Shown here: one piece after another, positions 7,882 through 17,953 of the stretch
Position numbering within the stretch: position 1 is the first letter of the stretch
Layout of the letters: the number at the start of each line of letters is the position of its first letter
IMG/VR virus record: IMGVR_UViG_3300025732_000073
Coordinates: 1 to 46,766 of that record
DNA length: 46,766 bases
DNA from: a virus
Reading direction: 5' to 3' (one strand)
Program-made: the position numbers and the translations under genes
The notes under the pieces: generated by a model
Database searches by the model: none
What the model was told of the DNA's origin: nothing
What the model saw: only the letters and a program-made list of their open reading frames with translations

Positions 7882-10800
7882 ATGGCAAACCGCTATTGGG
7901 TTGGGGGGTCGGGTAGCTGGACTGCCGTCTCTACAACAAGCTGGTCCGCCACGTCTGGCGGCGCTGGTGGCGCGTCTGCGCCGACTGCTGCCGATTCTGT
8001 ATTTTTCGATCAGGCAGGAACCTACACCGTCACCATGACGAATGGATTGACCTGTCTGGACCTTACTGTTTCTGCGGGCACAGTTACATTTAATTCGGGG
8101 ACAGGCCCTACGCTTGCCGTAAGCGGGTCCATGTCATTGATTGTTGGGACTGTGTGGAATAACACGGGCCCTATTACATTTAACGCCACAACCACCGGCA
8201 AAACAATTAACACCAATAACATAACTTTGGGCGGCCCAGTAGTGTTTGATGGGGTGGGTGGCGGTTGGACGCTAACTAGCGCACTTAGAACATCATCTGA
8301 CTCTATTACGCTGACAAATGGGTCGTTTAATACTGGAAACTTTAACGTAGGGGCCACGACCGGTTTTATTTCAAACAACTCCAATACGCGGTCGATTACG
8401 CTTGGCTCATCCACGATAAGTTGTTCCAACTGGAACCTCGCCACAACAACAGGTTTAACTTTTTCCGCAGGCACCTCCACAATCACCATAACCGCTATTC
8501 AAGGTGCTTTTTCTGGCGGTGGGCTTACTTATAACAACGTTCAGTTATACCCTTCTGGCGAGTATAGCGGAGCAGTTAGCGGGGCAAATACATTTGCCAA
8601 CTTGACCACTTACGGGTCTACCAATCAAAACTCTGGCATTAACAACGCCAGAATGACTTTTAGCGCAGATCAAGTTATTACTGGTACTCTTAATTTTGGA
8701 ACCTCCACCAACCTTACATACCGTAAAACAATTGGGTCTAACGTTTTTGGCACCCAACGCACTTTGACTGCCGCTGTTGTTACCGGGTCAAACTTTGATC
8801 TTCGAGACATTGTGATTGCGGGGGCTGCTGCCCCATTTAATGCATCGTCGTTGAATTGGGGCGATCTGGGGAACAACTCTGGCATTACGTTCCCAACACC
8901 AAAAACGGTGTATTGGAATTTAGCCGGAACGCAAAACTGGTCTGCGATTGGATGGGCCACTTCTTCAGGTGGAACGCCTGCCCTAGCCAACTTTCCGTTG
9001 CCACAAGACACAGCTATTTTTGATAACGCTGGAAGCGCCGGTACCGTAACTGTACCTGGGTATAACGTTTGCAGTTTGAACATGTCTGCGCGTACAAGCG
9101 CAATGACATTAACGTTCAGTCAAGTTTCCGCGTTTATTGGTGATCTTATTCTTGGTTCTGGGGTTACAATTTCCGGTGCCGCCTCATCATTAAACTACTT
9201 TGGTTATCGTGGAAGGACCGTATATGTAAACGGAAACGGGGTAACGTTTTCGTTCCCGCTAGTTATAAATAATGGTCCAACGCTGCAGCTTTCCGGTGCG
9301 TTTACTACTTCGGCGGCTGTAACCTATACAACCGGCGATATATCGCTTGTATCCTATACGTTTACTACTCCCAGTATTTCTTTTCCAGCCTCGTCAACAG
9401 TGGCGTTTGGCACTGGTAACTTTACGTTGACAGGATCAGGAAGCGTATTTTCATCAACCGCCTCCGCCACTGTTACTGGTACGCCCAATATTTATTTGAC
9501 GTATTCTGGAGCCACAGCTACCTCTATAAACTCTGGACTTTCAATAACTGAAGCAAATTCAATTAACTTTATTATTACGGCTGGGTCTTATAGTTTTTCT
9601 ATACCTAGTAATAATATTGTAAGAAATTTAGATTTTTCAAACGGTGGTACATCAACGTATACGGGAGACTGGGCGGGAACAACCAGCGCATTTACTTGCT
9701 ATGGAAACCTGACCCTTAAGTCAGGCATGACTGTTTCGGGTACGGGTCGCATTACTTTTGCAGCTACCAGCGGAACCAAAACAATTACCAGCGCAGGTTT
9801 GACCAATACACACCCAATAACCTTTAACGGTGTTGGGGGTACATGGCGGCTTCAAGATGCGCTTAATATCAGTTCCGCAACCGCAGGCGCAATTACACTG
9901 ACCAACGGAACATTTGACCTCAACGGTTTTACGGCTACTTTGTCAGCAGCTGCAACCGCTACGTTCGTTACGGGGGTTGGTACAAAGAACCTTACATTTA
10001 ACAGCGGCACGTTGACTATCGCTGCATCGGGTACCACAGCGTTTAACAACGCTCAACCTACCGGGTTTACCACAACAGCTGGTACTGGGACTGGGTCAAT
10101 TAGCCTTACCAGCGCGTCAGCAAAAACTTTTGTTGGTGGCGGCTCCACATTCAACTGCTCTCTTAATCAGGGCGGCGCAGGGGCGCTTACTGTTAGTGGT
10201 TCAAACACATTTTCAAACATTACCAACACCTATAGTGCCACAGGCGCAACCACAATAACATTAACGTTCAGCACTACGCAAACTGTATCGGCATTCACAG
10301 CATCTGGCGCAGCAGCAAAACTATTAACTATTAACAGCACCGCCGCAGGCTCTAGGGGCACGATTGCGTTTACTGGCGGCGGTACAGTATCTACTGACTA
10401 CCTTGACTCCAAAGACATTGCATTTACCCCTGCCGTTGCTGCTGACGGAACAACTCCGTATGTTTGGTATCTAGGAGCAAACTCCACCAACAGTGGCAAC
10501 AATACTGGCGGACTGTTCCAAGCCGGTGGTACGGGTGCGCTCAAGGTCTATCAGATAACCGACACAGCTACAACAACATGGACGGTTCCTAGCGACTGGA
10601 ACAACACCAACACGATCCATTTATTTGGCGGCGGTGGGGGTGGCGGGGGTTCTCGTGCTACTTCTTTAACCAACAAAGCTGGCGGCGCTGGTGGTGGTGG
10701 CGGAGGATACCGTGTTTTAACAAACTATTCTGCAAGCCCGAGCTCTTCAATTACTGTTGCAGTGGGCGCTGGAGGTACGGCGGGAACTACCGCTGGAGGC

Positions 10801-12411
10801 ACAGGCGGCACAGGTGGAACAACTTCTTGGGCTGGAACAACAGCCACAGGCGGCACTGGAGGTTCAACTACGGCAACTCCATCATCTGTTGGAGGTACGG
10901 GCGGTACAGGAACATTTTCTGGGGGCTCAGGTGGCGCTGGCTCAACAACTACAACCTCTGGTGTCATTGCTACTGGCGGGGGTGGCGGCGGCGCTGCTGG
11001 TCCTAACGGAGCAGGTGGCGCTGGCGGTATTGGTTTTGCTAACGCGACTGCGGCCAACACGGCTGGTGGTGGCGGTGGTGGTAACGGCGGTGGTTCTGCT
11101 GGTGGTAACGCATCTTCTGCTCTTGGCGGCACAGGCGGTAACAATTTTGGCGGCACAGGCGGCGGTGCTTCTAATGCCATTGGCACGTTTGGTGGCGGCG
11201 GCGGGGGTGGCGTTAACACCAATGGTAGCCGTGGCGGCGCGGGCATTGATATCCTTAACACCATTGGCGGCGGCGGTGGTTCAGGAGGTAGTGCGGGTTC
11301 TCAAAACACTGGTACATCCGCTGCCTTATCCTTATATGGAGCCGGAGGGTCTGGGGCGTCTACATCCACAGCAGCAACTACAAACAATGGTGGAGCAGGC
11401 GCTCAAGGCATAATCGTCATTGCCTATGTCCCAACCGGCGGTGGCACCTATACGGGCGATGTTGCCGAGACCTCTACGGCCACCGACTTATTCAATGCCG
11501 CCGCTCTGTTTGGCGGGGTAATTAGCGAGACCGCCACGGCTACGGATTCCCTGTCGTCGCAGGCTGACTTCTTCCCCATCATTCTGGAAACAGCCACCGG
11601 GACGGACGCCGTTTCCGGTGTCATGACCTTCTTCGGGGTTGTGGACGAGTCGGCTACTGGCACGGATCAGTACATCAGTGGACTGGCGTTTACCGCTGCA
11701 TTTGCCGACTCCCTCGCCGCCTCAGATACGTACTTGCCGGGACTGGCTTTTGCCGGGGTTATTTCCGAGACTTCCACAGCCACGGACTCCAACAGTGCGC
11801 TGCTGTATGCGGTAGCCTACGCGGCTGAGACAGCCACGGCAACCGACGCCATAACAACCCGGGCAGACTTCCTCACCTCTATTCAAGAGCAGGTCACAGG
11901 TACAGATGCCGTTACCGTGCAGGGCACGTTCCGGGTAGCCTTCTTGGACGCCGCTGTCGCCACAGACAACATATCCATGGCCTTGGTCATGCCGGTCAGT
12001 TTTGCCGACTCCGCCACGGCAACTGATGCAATTTTGGGCTTAAACAGCTTGTATACGGTAGTGTCCGAATCAGGTACGACTACTGACGCTACAAGCGCCC
12101 GCTTAGGCGCTGCGGCCTTCCTAAACGAAACCGCCGCAATAACGGAACTTATTTCCCCCGTATTTGCCTTTGGAGTTTCCGTAATTGATACCGCAACCGC
12201 AACGGAAACTAGCGTTCCTGCAGTAAGCTATAACGCGCAGTTATCGGAGTTGGCAACGGCCTCCGACCAGTTCCTTGGTGCATACCTTTGGAACCAAATT
12301 GATGACAGCCAGACGCCTGGATGGGTGCCGATTGCAAATACCCAGCCCCAAAGCTGGTCTGAAATTGATGACAACCAGGACCCCAACTGGCAAAATATAC
12401 CCACCATGTAA
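7882..12411 (+). CDS. Very long glycine-rich tail fibre/adhesin
   Basis: 1509 residues, the largest gene here. The N-terminal region opens with NRYWVGGSGSW and a similar VYWNLAGTQNW block recurs near residue 344, both followed by Thr/Ser/Gly-rich stretches that look like a beta-solenoid. Residues about 890-1183 are a Gly_rich_2-type domain (WTVPSDWN, then poly-Gly), possibly a polyglycine-II bundle. Residues about 1190-1470 hold about 14 degenerate copies of an ETATATD-type repeat, and the C-terminus has W-x-x-I-D-D-x-Q-x-P-x-W motifs. The fibre-like build and neighbours imply host attachment. The stretch around 9500-9660 is clearly more A+T-rich than flanking genes. Confidence 0.75.
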   Translation: MANRYWVGGSGSWTAVSTTSWSATSGGAGGASAPTAADSVFFDQAGTYTVTMTNGLTCLDLTVSAGTVTFNSGTGPTLAVSGSMSLIVGTVWNNTGPITFNATTTGKTINTNNITLGGPVVFDGVGGGWTLTSALRTSSDSITLTNGSFNTGNFNVGATTGFISNNSNTRSITLGSSTISCSNWNLATTTGLTFSAGTSTITITAIQGAFSGGGLTYNNVQLYPSGEYSGAVSGANTFANLTTYGSTNQNSGINNARMTFSADQVITGTLNFGTSTNLTYRKTIGSNVFGTQRTLTAAVVTGSNFDLRDIVIAGAAAPFNASSLNWGDLGNNSGITFPTPKTVYWNLAGTQNWSAIGWATSSGGTPALANFPLPQDTAIFDNAGSAGTVTVPGYNVCSLNMSARTSAMTLTFSQVSAFIGDLILGSGVTISGAASSLNYFGYRGRTVYVNGNGVTFSFPLVINNGPTLQLSGAFTTSAAVTYTTGDISLVSYTFTTPSISFPASSTVAFGTGNFTLTGSGSVFSSTASATVTGTPNIYLTYSGATATSINSGLSITEANSINFIITAGSYSFSIPSNNIVRNLDFSNGGTSTYTGDWAGTTSAFTCYGNLTLKSGMTVSGTGRITFAATSGTKTITSAGLTNTHPITFNGVGGTWRLQDALNISSATAGAITLTNGTFDLNGFTATLSAAATATFVTGVGTKNLTFNSGTLTIAASGTTAFNNAQPTGFTTTAGTGTGSISLTSASAKTFVGGGSTFNCSLNQGGAGALTVSGSNTFSNITNTYSATGATTITLTFSTTQTVSAFTASGAAAKLLTINSTAAGSRGTIAFTGGGTVSTDYLDSKDIAFTPAVAADGTTPYVWYLGANSTNSGNNTGGLFQAGGTGALKVYQITDTATTTWTVPSDWNNTNTIHLFGGGGGGGGSRATSLTNKAGGAGGGGGGYRVLTNYSASPSSSITVAVGAGGTAGTTAGGTGGTGGTTSWAGTTATGGTGGSTTATPSSVGGTGGTGTFSGGSGGAGSTTTTSGVIATGGGGGGAAGPNGAGGAGGIGFANATAANTAGGGGGGNGGGSAGGNASSALGGTGGNNFGGTGGGASNAIGTFGGGGGGGVNTNGSRGGAGIDILNTIGGGGGSGGSAGSQNTGTSAALSLYGAGGSGASTSTAATTNNGGAGAQGIIVIAYVPTGGGTYTGDVAETSTATDLFNAAALFGGVISETATATDSLSSQADFFPIILETATGTDAVSGVMTFFGVVDESATGTDQYISGLAFTAAFADSLAASDTYLPGLAFAGVISETSTATDSNSALLYAVAYAAETATATDAITTRADFLTSIQEQVTGTDAVTVQGTFRVAFLDAAVATDNISMALVMPVSFADSATATDAILGLNSLYTVVSESGTTTDATSARLGAAAFLNETAAITELISPVFAFGVSVIDTATATETSVPAVSYNAQLSELATASDQFLGAYLWNQIDDSQTPGWVPIANTQPQSWSEIDDNQDPNWQNIPTM
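11459..12285 (+). repeat. About 14 degenerate ETATATD-type protein repeats
   Basis: Within the long fibre, roughly every 19-23 codons a motif of the form (S/A)-E-T-A-T-A-T-D-x-x recurs (examples: AETSTATD, SETATATD, LETATGTD, ADSATATD, SELATASD), followed by a hydrophobic strand. Copies differ enough that they are seen in protein more clearly than in DNA. They likely form a repetitive beta structure or stalk. Confidence 0.75.
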
Positions 12412-12422
12412 CGGAGTGACAC

Positions 12423-13802
12423 ATGACGACCTATTCCTCAAATCTGCGTTTGAATTTGATTGCCAGCGGAGCTGAGGCTGGAACCTGGGGCAACACGACC
12501 AACTACAACCTGGGAACCCTGGTGGAAGAGGCAATCACGGGCTTTTCTACGGTCACCGTGACTAACGCAAACCAAGCCCTCACCGCCAACAACGGGACAG
12601 AGGACCAGTCGCGCATGGCGCTGCTGGCGTTTGCTTCGTTTGCCTCTCCGTTTAACATCTATGCTCCGCCGGTCACTAAGTCCTACATTATTTGGAACCA
12701 GACACTTGCGGACATGAGGCTGTACAACTCGACGGTGATTGGTAATACCACTGCTGCGGGATCGTATGCCACGATCAAGGCGGGGGAGAAGGCTGTTGTT
12801 TTTAGTAATGGGACGAACTTTTACAACGTCACGGTCAGCTCGATCAACGTTTCTGGCGGCACCACCGGGCTGACGTTCTCCGGGGGCCCGATCACTGACT
12901 CGGGCACGATCACCATGTCCGGCACGTTGGCCGTGGCCAATGGCGGCACTGGGGCAACGTCCATTACGTCCGGTGCTTTGGTCAAGGGCAATGGTTCCAG
13001 TGCTTTCTCCGCCGCGTCCTCTGCGGACATTGTCACGGCAATTGGCGCTACAGCGGTACAAAATGCAACGAGCGCAACTACTGCCACAAATGCCACAAAT
13101 GCCACAAATGCCACAAATGCCACAAATGCCACAAATGCCACAAATGCCACAAATGCCAACAACTTGGTATCTGGCGGCACAATTGCAACGGACGTTACGG
13201 CAGTCACTCAGTCGGTCAATAACAACACCACCAGGGTCGCTACAACGGCATTTGTCCAGTCCGCGATAGAGGCTGCGTATCCAGTTGGATCGGTTTATAT
13301 GAATGCCTCCAATAGTACCAACCCAGGCACATTGCTTGGATTTGGGACATGGACAGCAATTGGACAAGGCTCCGTTTTGCTAGGCGCGGGTACCGGAGGG
13401 GGCGGAACTTATGCGGCTGGAGCGACTGGCGGTAGTAAAGATGCCATCACTGTCAGCCATGCCCACACCTACAGCAGTACGACTGGGAGCGGTGGTCAAC
13501 ACGCTCACGGTATTGGTAGCAACAACGGTAACAACGGGGGCACCTGGGGTTATTATGATTGGACCAGCGCCGCCGGATATCCGGGGGCTAAATCCTGGAA
13601 CTGGAACGGTTCTGGAGGCGGTCTTGGCTATGGGGCTAATGCAACAACCGGTAACACGGGTACCACGTATGCAATTAACGCGTCTTCAGGGGACAGCCAC
13701 ACCCACTCGGTCAGCGGAACTACCGCCGCCGTAGGTTCCTCAGGAACGGATGCAAATTTGCCCCCATATTTGGTCGTATACATGTGGCAACGGACTGCAT
13801 GA
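12423..13802 (+). CDS. Tail fibre with collar-type C-terminal receptor domain
   Basis: 459 residues, preceded by a GGAGTGAC site. The N-terminal part (NLRLNLIASGAEAGTWG) matches an attachment region common in podovirus fibres. The middle holds a Thr-Asn-Ala repeat (residues about 221-244). From about residue 284 comes YPVGSVYMNASNSTNPGTLL and FGTWTAIGQGSVL, the phage tail-collar/gp12-like domain, with SHAHTY, HAHG and HTHS motifs that in such fibres bind metal along the trimer axis. The C-terminal LPPYLVVYMWQRTA is also characteristic. It is the likely receptor-binding protein. Confidence 0.8.
   Translation: MTTYSSNLRLNLIASGAEAGTWGNTTNYNLGTLVEEAITGFSTVTVTNANQALTANNGTEDQSRMALLAFASFASPFNIYAPPVTKSYIIWNQTLADMRLYNSTVIGNTTAAGSYATIKAGEKAVVFSNGTNFYNVTVSSINVSGGTTGLTFSGGPITDSGTITMSGTLAVANGGTGATSITSGALVKGNGSSAFSAASSADIVTAIGATAVQNATSATTATNATNATNATNATNATNATNATNANNLVSGGTIATDVTAVTQSVNNNTTRVATTAFVQSAIEAAYPVGSVYMNASNSTNPGTLLGFGTWTAIGQGSVLLGAGTGGGGTYAAGATGGSKDAITVSHAHTYSSTTGSGGQHAHGIGSNNGNNGGTWGYYDWTSAAGYPGAKSWNWNGSGGGLGYGANATTGNTGTTYAINASSGDSHTHSVSGTTAAVGSSGTDANLPPYLVVYMWQRTA
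13083..13154 (+). repeat. Eight perfect 9-bp tandem repeats (GCCACAAAT)
   Basis: GCCACAAAT is repeated eight times without error at 13083-13154 and encodes Thr-Asn-Ala units in the collar-type fibre. Because the unit is three codons long, slippage would change fibre length without breaking the frame. Confidence 0.95.
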
Positions 13803-13814
13803 TTGGAATAAACC

Positions 13815-16484
13815 ATGCCCTTACAGAAACTTTCTCTTCGACCCGGCATCAACCGGGAGGGCACTTCCCTAGCCAATGAGGGAGGGTATTTTGAGTCAGA
13901 CAAAATCCGATTCCGTTCTGGCTACCCCGAAAAAATTGGGGGATGGACGATGGATCAGGGCACGGCGGACACCACCACGTTTGTGGGCGAACTGGCTCCG
14001 CCAACGGGATCTTTCTGGGGCGTGTGCCGTTCACTGTGGAACTGGATCAACCTGCTTGGCTACAACCTCCTGGGGCTTGGAACAAACCTAAAGTTCTACA
14101 TTCAGAACGGCCCAGGGGGCTATTTTTATGATGTAACGCCCATCAGAAGTACAACGGCTCCTGGTGGAGTCACATTTGCAGCCAGCTCAGGGTCCCCCAT
14201 CTTGCTTGTCACCGATATATCGCATGGGGCGCAAAACGGGGATTTTGTTACTTTTAGCGGAGCTGTGTCCCTTGGCGGTGCGGTAACAGCGTTGGTTTTA
14301 AACGCAGAATATCAAATTACCTACGTCAGCGATTCCCAGTACACCGTCACGTTACCGGTTAATGCAACTGGAGGGGACGTTGGTAACGGGGGTGCAGCTA
14401 CCGTTGCTCAGTATCAAATCAACACGGGTGGGGGCACTTATACCGCTGGGGTAGGCTGGGGAGCGGGCGGCTGGGGCGGATCTTCGGGCCCTTCCGCAAC
14501 TTCAACATTGACAGGGGCCCCACTGAGCGCACTGCCACTTACCACTCTTTCTACTGCCTTGAGCGCGTCGGCAACCACTATTTCTGTGGCAACTACTGCT
14601 GCTTTTTCGTCAACCGGGTCGTTGTTGATTGATTCTGAGATCATTAATTACACTGGCAAAACGGCCACTACCTTCACGGGCTGCACTCGTGGCTATTTGA
14701 GCACGGCAACAACGCATGTGGCGGCTACGGGTGTAACTGTTTATACAGGGGGATTGGGGCTTGGAATCACTGTTGCTTCCACTGCCGGGTTTAATGTAAT
14801 GGGCGGGTATATAACAATTGGTCGAGAGGTCATCAGCTACGTCACAGTTGTAGGGAACACGTTTACAGATTGTCTTCGAGGGGTCAATGGGTTCTCAAAC
14901 GCAGCGACGATTGGCACCCCTGTTTATCAATACATGGGCTTGATATCAGGGTGGGGATCTCCTTCCACTACCGGCGTATCACAAGGCGTTCAACTGCGCA
15001 CGTGGAGCCAATCCAATTTTGGCGAAGACTTGATCATTAACCCACGTGGCGGGGCTGTCTACTACTGGGCCAACAGTCCCACAGCAGTATTCAATCGTGC
15101 TCAGTTGCTCGGTCCTTTGAGCACGGTCACTCTAAAGGGGGGCACGTTCACTGCTGATAGCTCTTGCCCTTCGGTTGCCAACTTCGTAACCGTGTCTGAC
15201 GCGTCGCGGTTTGTGATTGCATTTGGTACCAACGAGTTGCCTGCGGGAAAGGACTTGGTCGCACCCACGGCGCAAGACCCAATGTTGATCCGTTGGTCGG
15301 ACCAAGAAGATCCGTTTGTGTGGTGGCCGGAGGCTACCAATCAGGCAGGAAGTTACCGCCTGAGTCATGGTTCTACCATCGTGACGCAACAACAAACCCG
15401 CCAGGAAATTCTGGTGTGGACGGATACCTCGCTGTATTCCATGCAGTTTTTGGGGCCCCCTTATGTGTGGGGGTTTCAAATCATGGGCGACAACATCTCG
15501 TTGATTGGACCCAATGCGGTGGCTGTGGCCAACAACATAACATTTTGGATGGGGACAGATAAATTTTACATGTACACCGGTCGTGTGGACACGTTGCCCT
15601 CTACACTGCGCCAGTATGTGTATGACGACATCAACCTAAATCAGGGGTATCAGTGTTTTGCCACGACAAACGAGGCATACAACGAGGTGTGGTTCTTCTA
15701 TTGTTCTGCAAACTCCTCGGAAATTGACAAGTACGTGGTCTACAACCATCTGGAAAACGTGTGGTACTACGGGACAATGACTCGCACAGCGTGGTTGGAC
15801 ACGCCACTTCGGGATACGCCGATTGCAACACTGGCTTCAACTCCCACGTTTATTGGAAGCATTTCCAGCACAACTCTGACCGTTACGCAGGTGACGGCAG
15901 GAGCCATAGTATCGGGTATGACGTTGGTGGGAGATGAAATCCCCGCAAATACAACTATTACTGCATTTGGAACCGGCACTGGGGGCACGGGCACATATAC
16001 GATCAGCACGCCGCTCACTATTGCTTCTCAAACGATGACTGGAATTACTCCCCAGCCGTGCGGTATTTTGGTCAATCAAGAAAGTGGTAATGATGACGGG
16101 ACCACAAACCCTGCGTCACCGATCTACGCGTATGTCCAATCCTCTGATTTTGATATCGGTGACGGGCACAATTTTGGATTTGTGTGGCGCATACTTCCTG
16201 ATTTAACTTTTGACGGATCTACGATCAACAATCCAACGGTCAATATGACAATCCGTCCCCGTAAATTTCCTGGCTCGCCATACGGCACCGAGGAAAACCC
16301 GTCCATAGTCAGCGCCCAAAACTACCAAAACCAACGTACCTACACTGTTCAAGAATTCACTGAGGAAGTATTTGTGCGTCTGCGTGGACGCCAGATGGCT
16401 TTTAAGTTGGAATCGACCGAACTGGGGGTGTCTTGGCAGCTTGGGGTACCGCGCATCGATTTGCGACCGGACGGGCGTAGATAA
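13815..16484 (+). CDS. Tail nozzle/DNA-stabilisation-like protein (P22 gp10-like)
   Basis: 889 residues. The start LQKLSLRPGINREGTSLANE, then YFESDKIRFRSGYPEKIGG, is characteristic of podovirus stabilisation proteins of P22 gp10 type that seal the tail. Residues about 120-210 (VTDISHGAQNGDFVTFSG, then LNAEYQITYVSDSQYTV) resemble an FCCH-like beta domain seen in many phage proteins. The beta-propeller-like core includes EILVWTDTSLYSMQFLG and FYMYTGRVDTLP. Residues about 676-745 are a Gly/Thr-rich insert related to the one in the gene at 5826. The C-terminus has VQEFTEEVFVRLRGRQMAFK. The exact structural role is inferred. Confidence 0.7.
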   Translation: MPLQKLSLRPGINREGTSLANEGGYFESDKIRFRSGYPEKIGGWTMDQGTADTTTFVGELAPPTGSFWGVCRSLWNWINLLGYNLLGLGTNLKFYIQNGPGGYFYDVTPIRSTTAPGGVTFAASSGSPILLVTDISHGAQNGDFVTFSGAVSLGGAVTALVLNAEYQITYVSDSQYTVTLPVNATGGDVGNGGAATVAQYQINTGGGTYTAGVGWGAGGWGGSSGPSATSTLTGAPLSALPLTTLSTALSASATTISVATTAAFSSTGSLLIDSEIINYTGKTATTFTGCTRGYLSTATTHVAATGVTVYTGGLGLGITVASTAGFNVMGGYITIGREVISYVTVVGNTFTDCLRGVNGFSNAATIGTPVYQYMGLISGWGSPSTTGVSQGVQLRTWSQSNFGEDLIINPRGGAVYYWANSPTAVFNRAQLLGPLSTVTLKGGTFTADSSCPSVANFVTVSDASRFVIAFGTNELPAGKDLVAPTAQDPMLIRWSDQEDPFVWWPEATNQAGSYRLSHGSTIVTQQQTRQEILVWTDTSLYSMQFLGPPYVWGFQIMGDNISLIGPNAVAVANNITFWMGTDKFYMYTGRVDTLPSTLRQYVYDDINLNQGYQCFATTNEAYNEVWFFYCSANSSEIDKYVVYNHLENVWYYGTMTRTAWLDTPLRDTPIATLASTPTFIGSISSTTLTVTQVTAGAIVSGMTLVGDEIPANTTITAFGTGTGGTGTYTISTPLTIASQTMTGITPQPCGILVNQESGNDDGTTNPASPIYAYVQSSDFDIGDGHNFGFVWRILPDLTFDGSTINNPTVNMTIRPRKFPGSPYGTEENPSIVSAQNYQNQRTYTVQEFTEEVFVRLRGRQMAFKLESTELGVSWQLGVPRIDLRPDGRR

Positions 16485-16493
16485 GGAAGGCTG

Positions 16494-17879
16494 ATGTCAA
16501 CATTGATCGTCACCTCAGAGGCACAGCTCACCCGAGTTGTGCCTCCTAACTTGCCTCTGGCACCTGCTCAGTACAACCCCCAGTACCAAGAGCAGTTCAA
16601 CAACGTGCTGCGTTTGTATTTCAACCAGCTGAACAAGATTGTGGGACAGCTCATGGCTACTACCTCAGAACTGCCGATTTCCTTTCCGCCCACTGCTCTG
16701 GATGCTTTTGGTCGGCAACGCGTAAGCCAGCCCTATACGCTGTTTGACAGCCAAAGCCGATATGCTGCGGATAATCAATTTGATACCTCGACCACGGGCA
16801 CCGGATCATCCACATTCAATACCAACCAATCTAGCGTCAGCCTGAGTGTGACTTCTGGCGGGGTAGGTTCTGTGGTTCGTCAAACATTTCGTTCTTTTCC
16901 GTACCAGCCGGGGAAGGGTCTTTTGGTGTTGGCTACGTTCCAAATGGACAGCAGCACTTCCGCCAATCTTAACCAAAAGGTAGGGTACTTCAACACGCAG
17001 AATGGCGTTTTCTTTCAGAGAACAGCGGGAGTAAATTCGTTTGTAATGCGGTCTTACACCGGAGGTTCCGCAGACGACTCCAGGGCCGTGACCCAAGCAA
17101 ACTGGAACGGTGACAAGCTGGACGGCACGGGCGCGTCTGGTCTGACGCTTGACCTCACCCATCCGCAGATTTTGTGGATGGACTTTGAGTGGCTTGGTGT
17201 GGGTTCGGTGCGTTGCGGCTTCATTATCAATGGCCAATACGTTGTTTGCCACACCTTTGAGACGGCCAACGTATACGGCACGACCGTATACATGACTACG
17301 GCCATCCTGCCGGTGCGGTATGAGATTACAACCACGACATCAGCGGTTGCGGCAACCCTAACTCAAATTTGCTCTTCTGTTGTGTCGGAAGGCGGGTTTG
17401 AGCAAACTTCAATTGACCATGTGGCGCGGCGCACCACAATTCTTGGCACCATCAGTACGACATTTTTGCCATTGGTTTCAATCCGCTTGGCTTCGGGACG
17501 CACAGGTGCCGTGGTGCTACCCAACAGGGTTCAAGTTTTGCCGACCACAAGCCAAAACTATGAAGTAGCTTTGGTCAAAAACACAGCCCTGACCGGGGCG
17601 ACATGGGCGGCAACGGTTCCCTCGGATTCCAATGTGGACTACGATGTGGCGGCAACTGCCATGACAGGTGGAACCATTGTTCAAACAGACTTTGTCACAG
17701 CTACCGGCTCTGGAGGCGTGAGTGAAACTAGCCTACCAAACGCTTACAACTGGGACTTGCAACTGGGCGCAACAATTTCTGGGACAAGTGATATTTACAC
17801 GGTTGGGATCAGAACAGTATCGGGGGCAACTACCGGCGACGCCGTAGGCTCTTTGTCATTCTATGACCTGACCCAATAA
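16494..17879 (+). CDS. Virion structural protein, beta-rich, unknown
   Basis: 461 residues with an AAGGAAGG site. The N-terminal 55 residues contain a helix (YQEQFNNVLRLYFNQLNKIV) seen in fibre-attachment proteins. It is followed by DAFGRQRVSQPYTLFDSQSR and a beta-sandwich-like domain. Proteins with this DAFGRLRVSxP-type motif are recurrent in environmental phage and giant-virus genomes. It probably belongs to the tail or fibre assembly. It is the last gene before the promoter candidate at 17892. Confidence 0.65.
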   Translation: MSTLIVTSEAQLTRVVPPNLPLAPAQYNPQYQEQFNNVLRLYFNQLNKIVGQLMATTSELPISFPPTALDAFGRQRVSQPYTLFDSQSRYAADNQFDTSTTGTGSSTFNTNQSSVSLSVTSGGVGSVVRQTFRSFPYQPGKGLLVLATFQMDSSTSANLNQKVGYFNTQNGVFFQRTAGVNSFVMRSYTGGSADDSRAVTQANWNGDKLDGTGASGLTLDLTHPQILWMDFEWLGVGSVRCGFIINGQYVVCHTFETANVYGTTVYMTTAILPVRYEITTTTSAVAATLTQICSSVVSEGGFEQTSIDHVARRTTILGTISTTFLPLVSIRLASGRTGAVVLPNRVQVLPTTSQNYEVALVKNTALTGATWAATVPSDSNVDYDVAATAMTGGTIVQTDFVTATGSGGVSETSLPNAYNWDLQLGATISGTSDIYTVGIRTVSGATTGDAVGSLSFYDLTQ

Positions 17880-17891
17880 CAGCAATCCTGA

Positions 17892-17920
17892 TTGTCTGAA
17901 ACCCCTCCTCATGATACGAT
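17892..17920 (+). promoter_or_regulatory. Sigma70-type promoter candidate with extended -10
   Basis: TTGTCT (17892-17897, 4 of 6) and TACGAT (17915-17920, 4 of 6) are 17 bases apart, and TG one base before the -10 makes it an extended -10 element. It lies in a 74-base intergenic gap, unusual in this compact genome, upstream of the internal-protein operon. It may boost the four injected-protein genes and the lysis genes. Confidence 0.4.
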
Positions 17921-17953
17921 TCACCCACTTCCAAGCCCTGCAAAGGAACCCTC

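Noticed and set aside
10725-11264. A Pro-rich minus-strand frame of 179 codons
   Set aside because: It is the antisense of the poly-Gly region of the fibre; GGC/GGT repeats read as Pro/Ala codons on the other strand.
13083-13154. A short tandem repeat considered as a CRISPR-like array or origin iteron
   Set aside because: There are no spacers, and the unit is in frame and codes for Thr-Asn-Ala in a fibre shaft.
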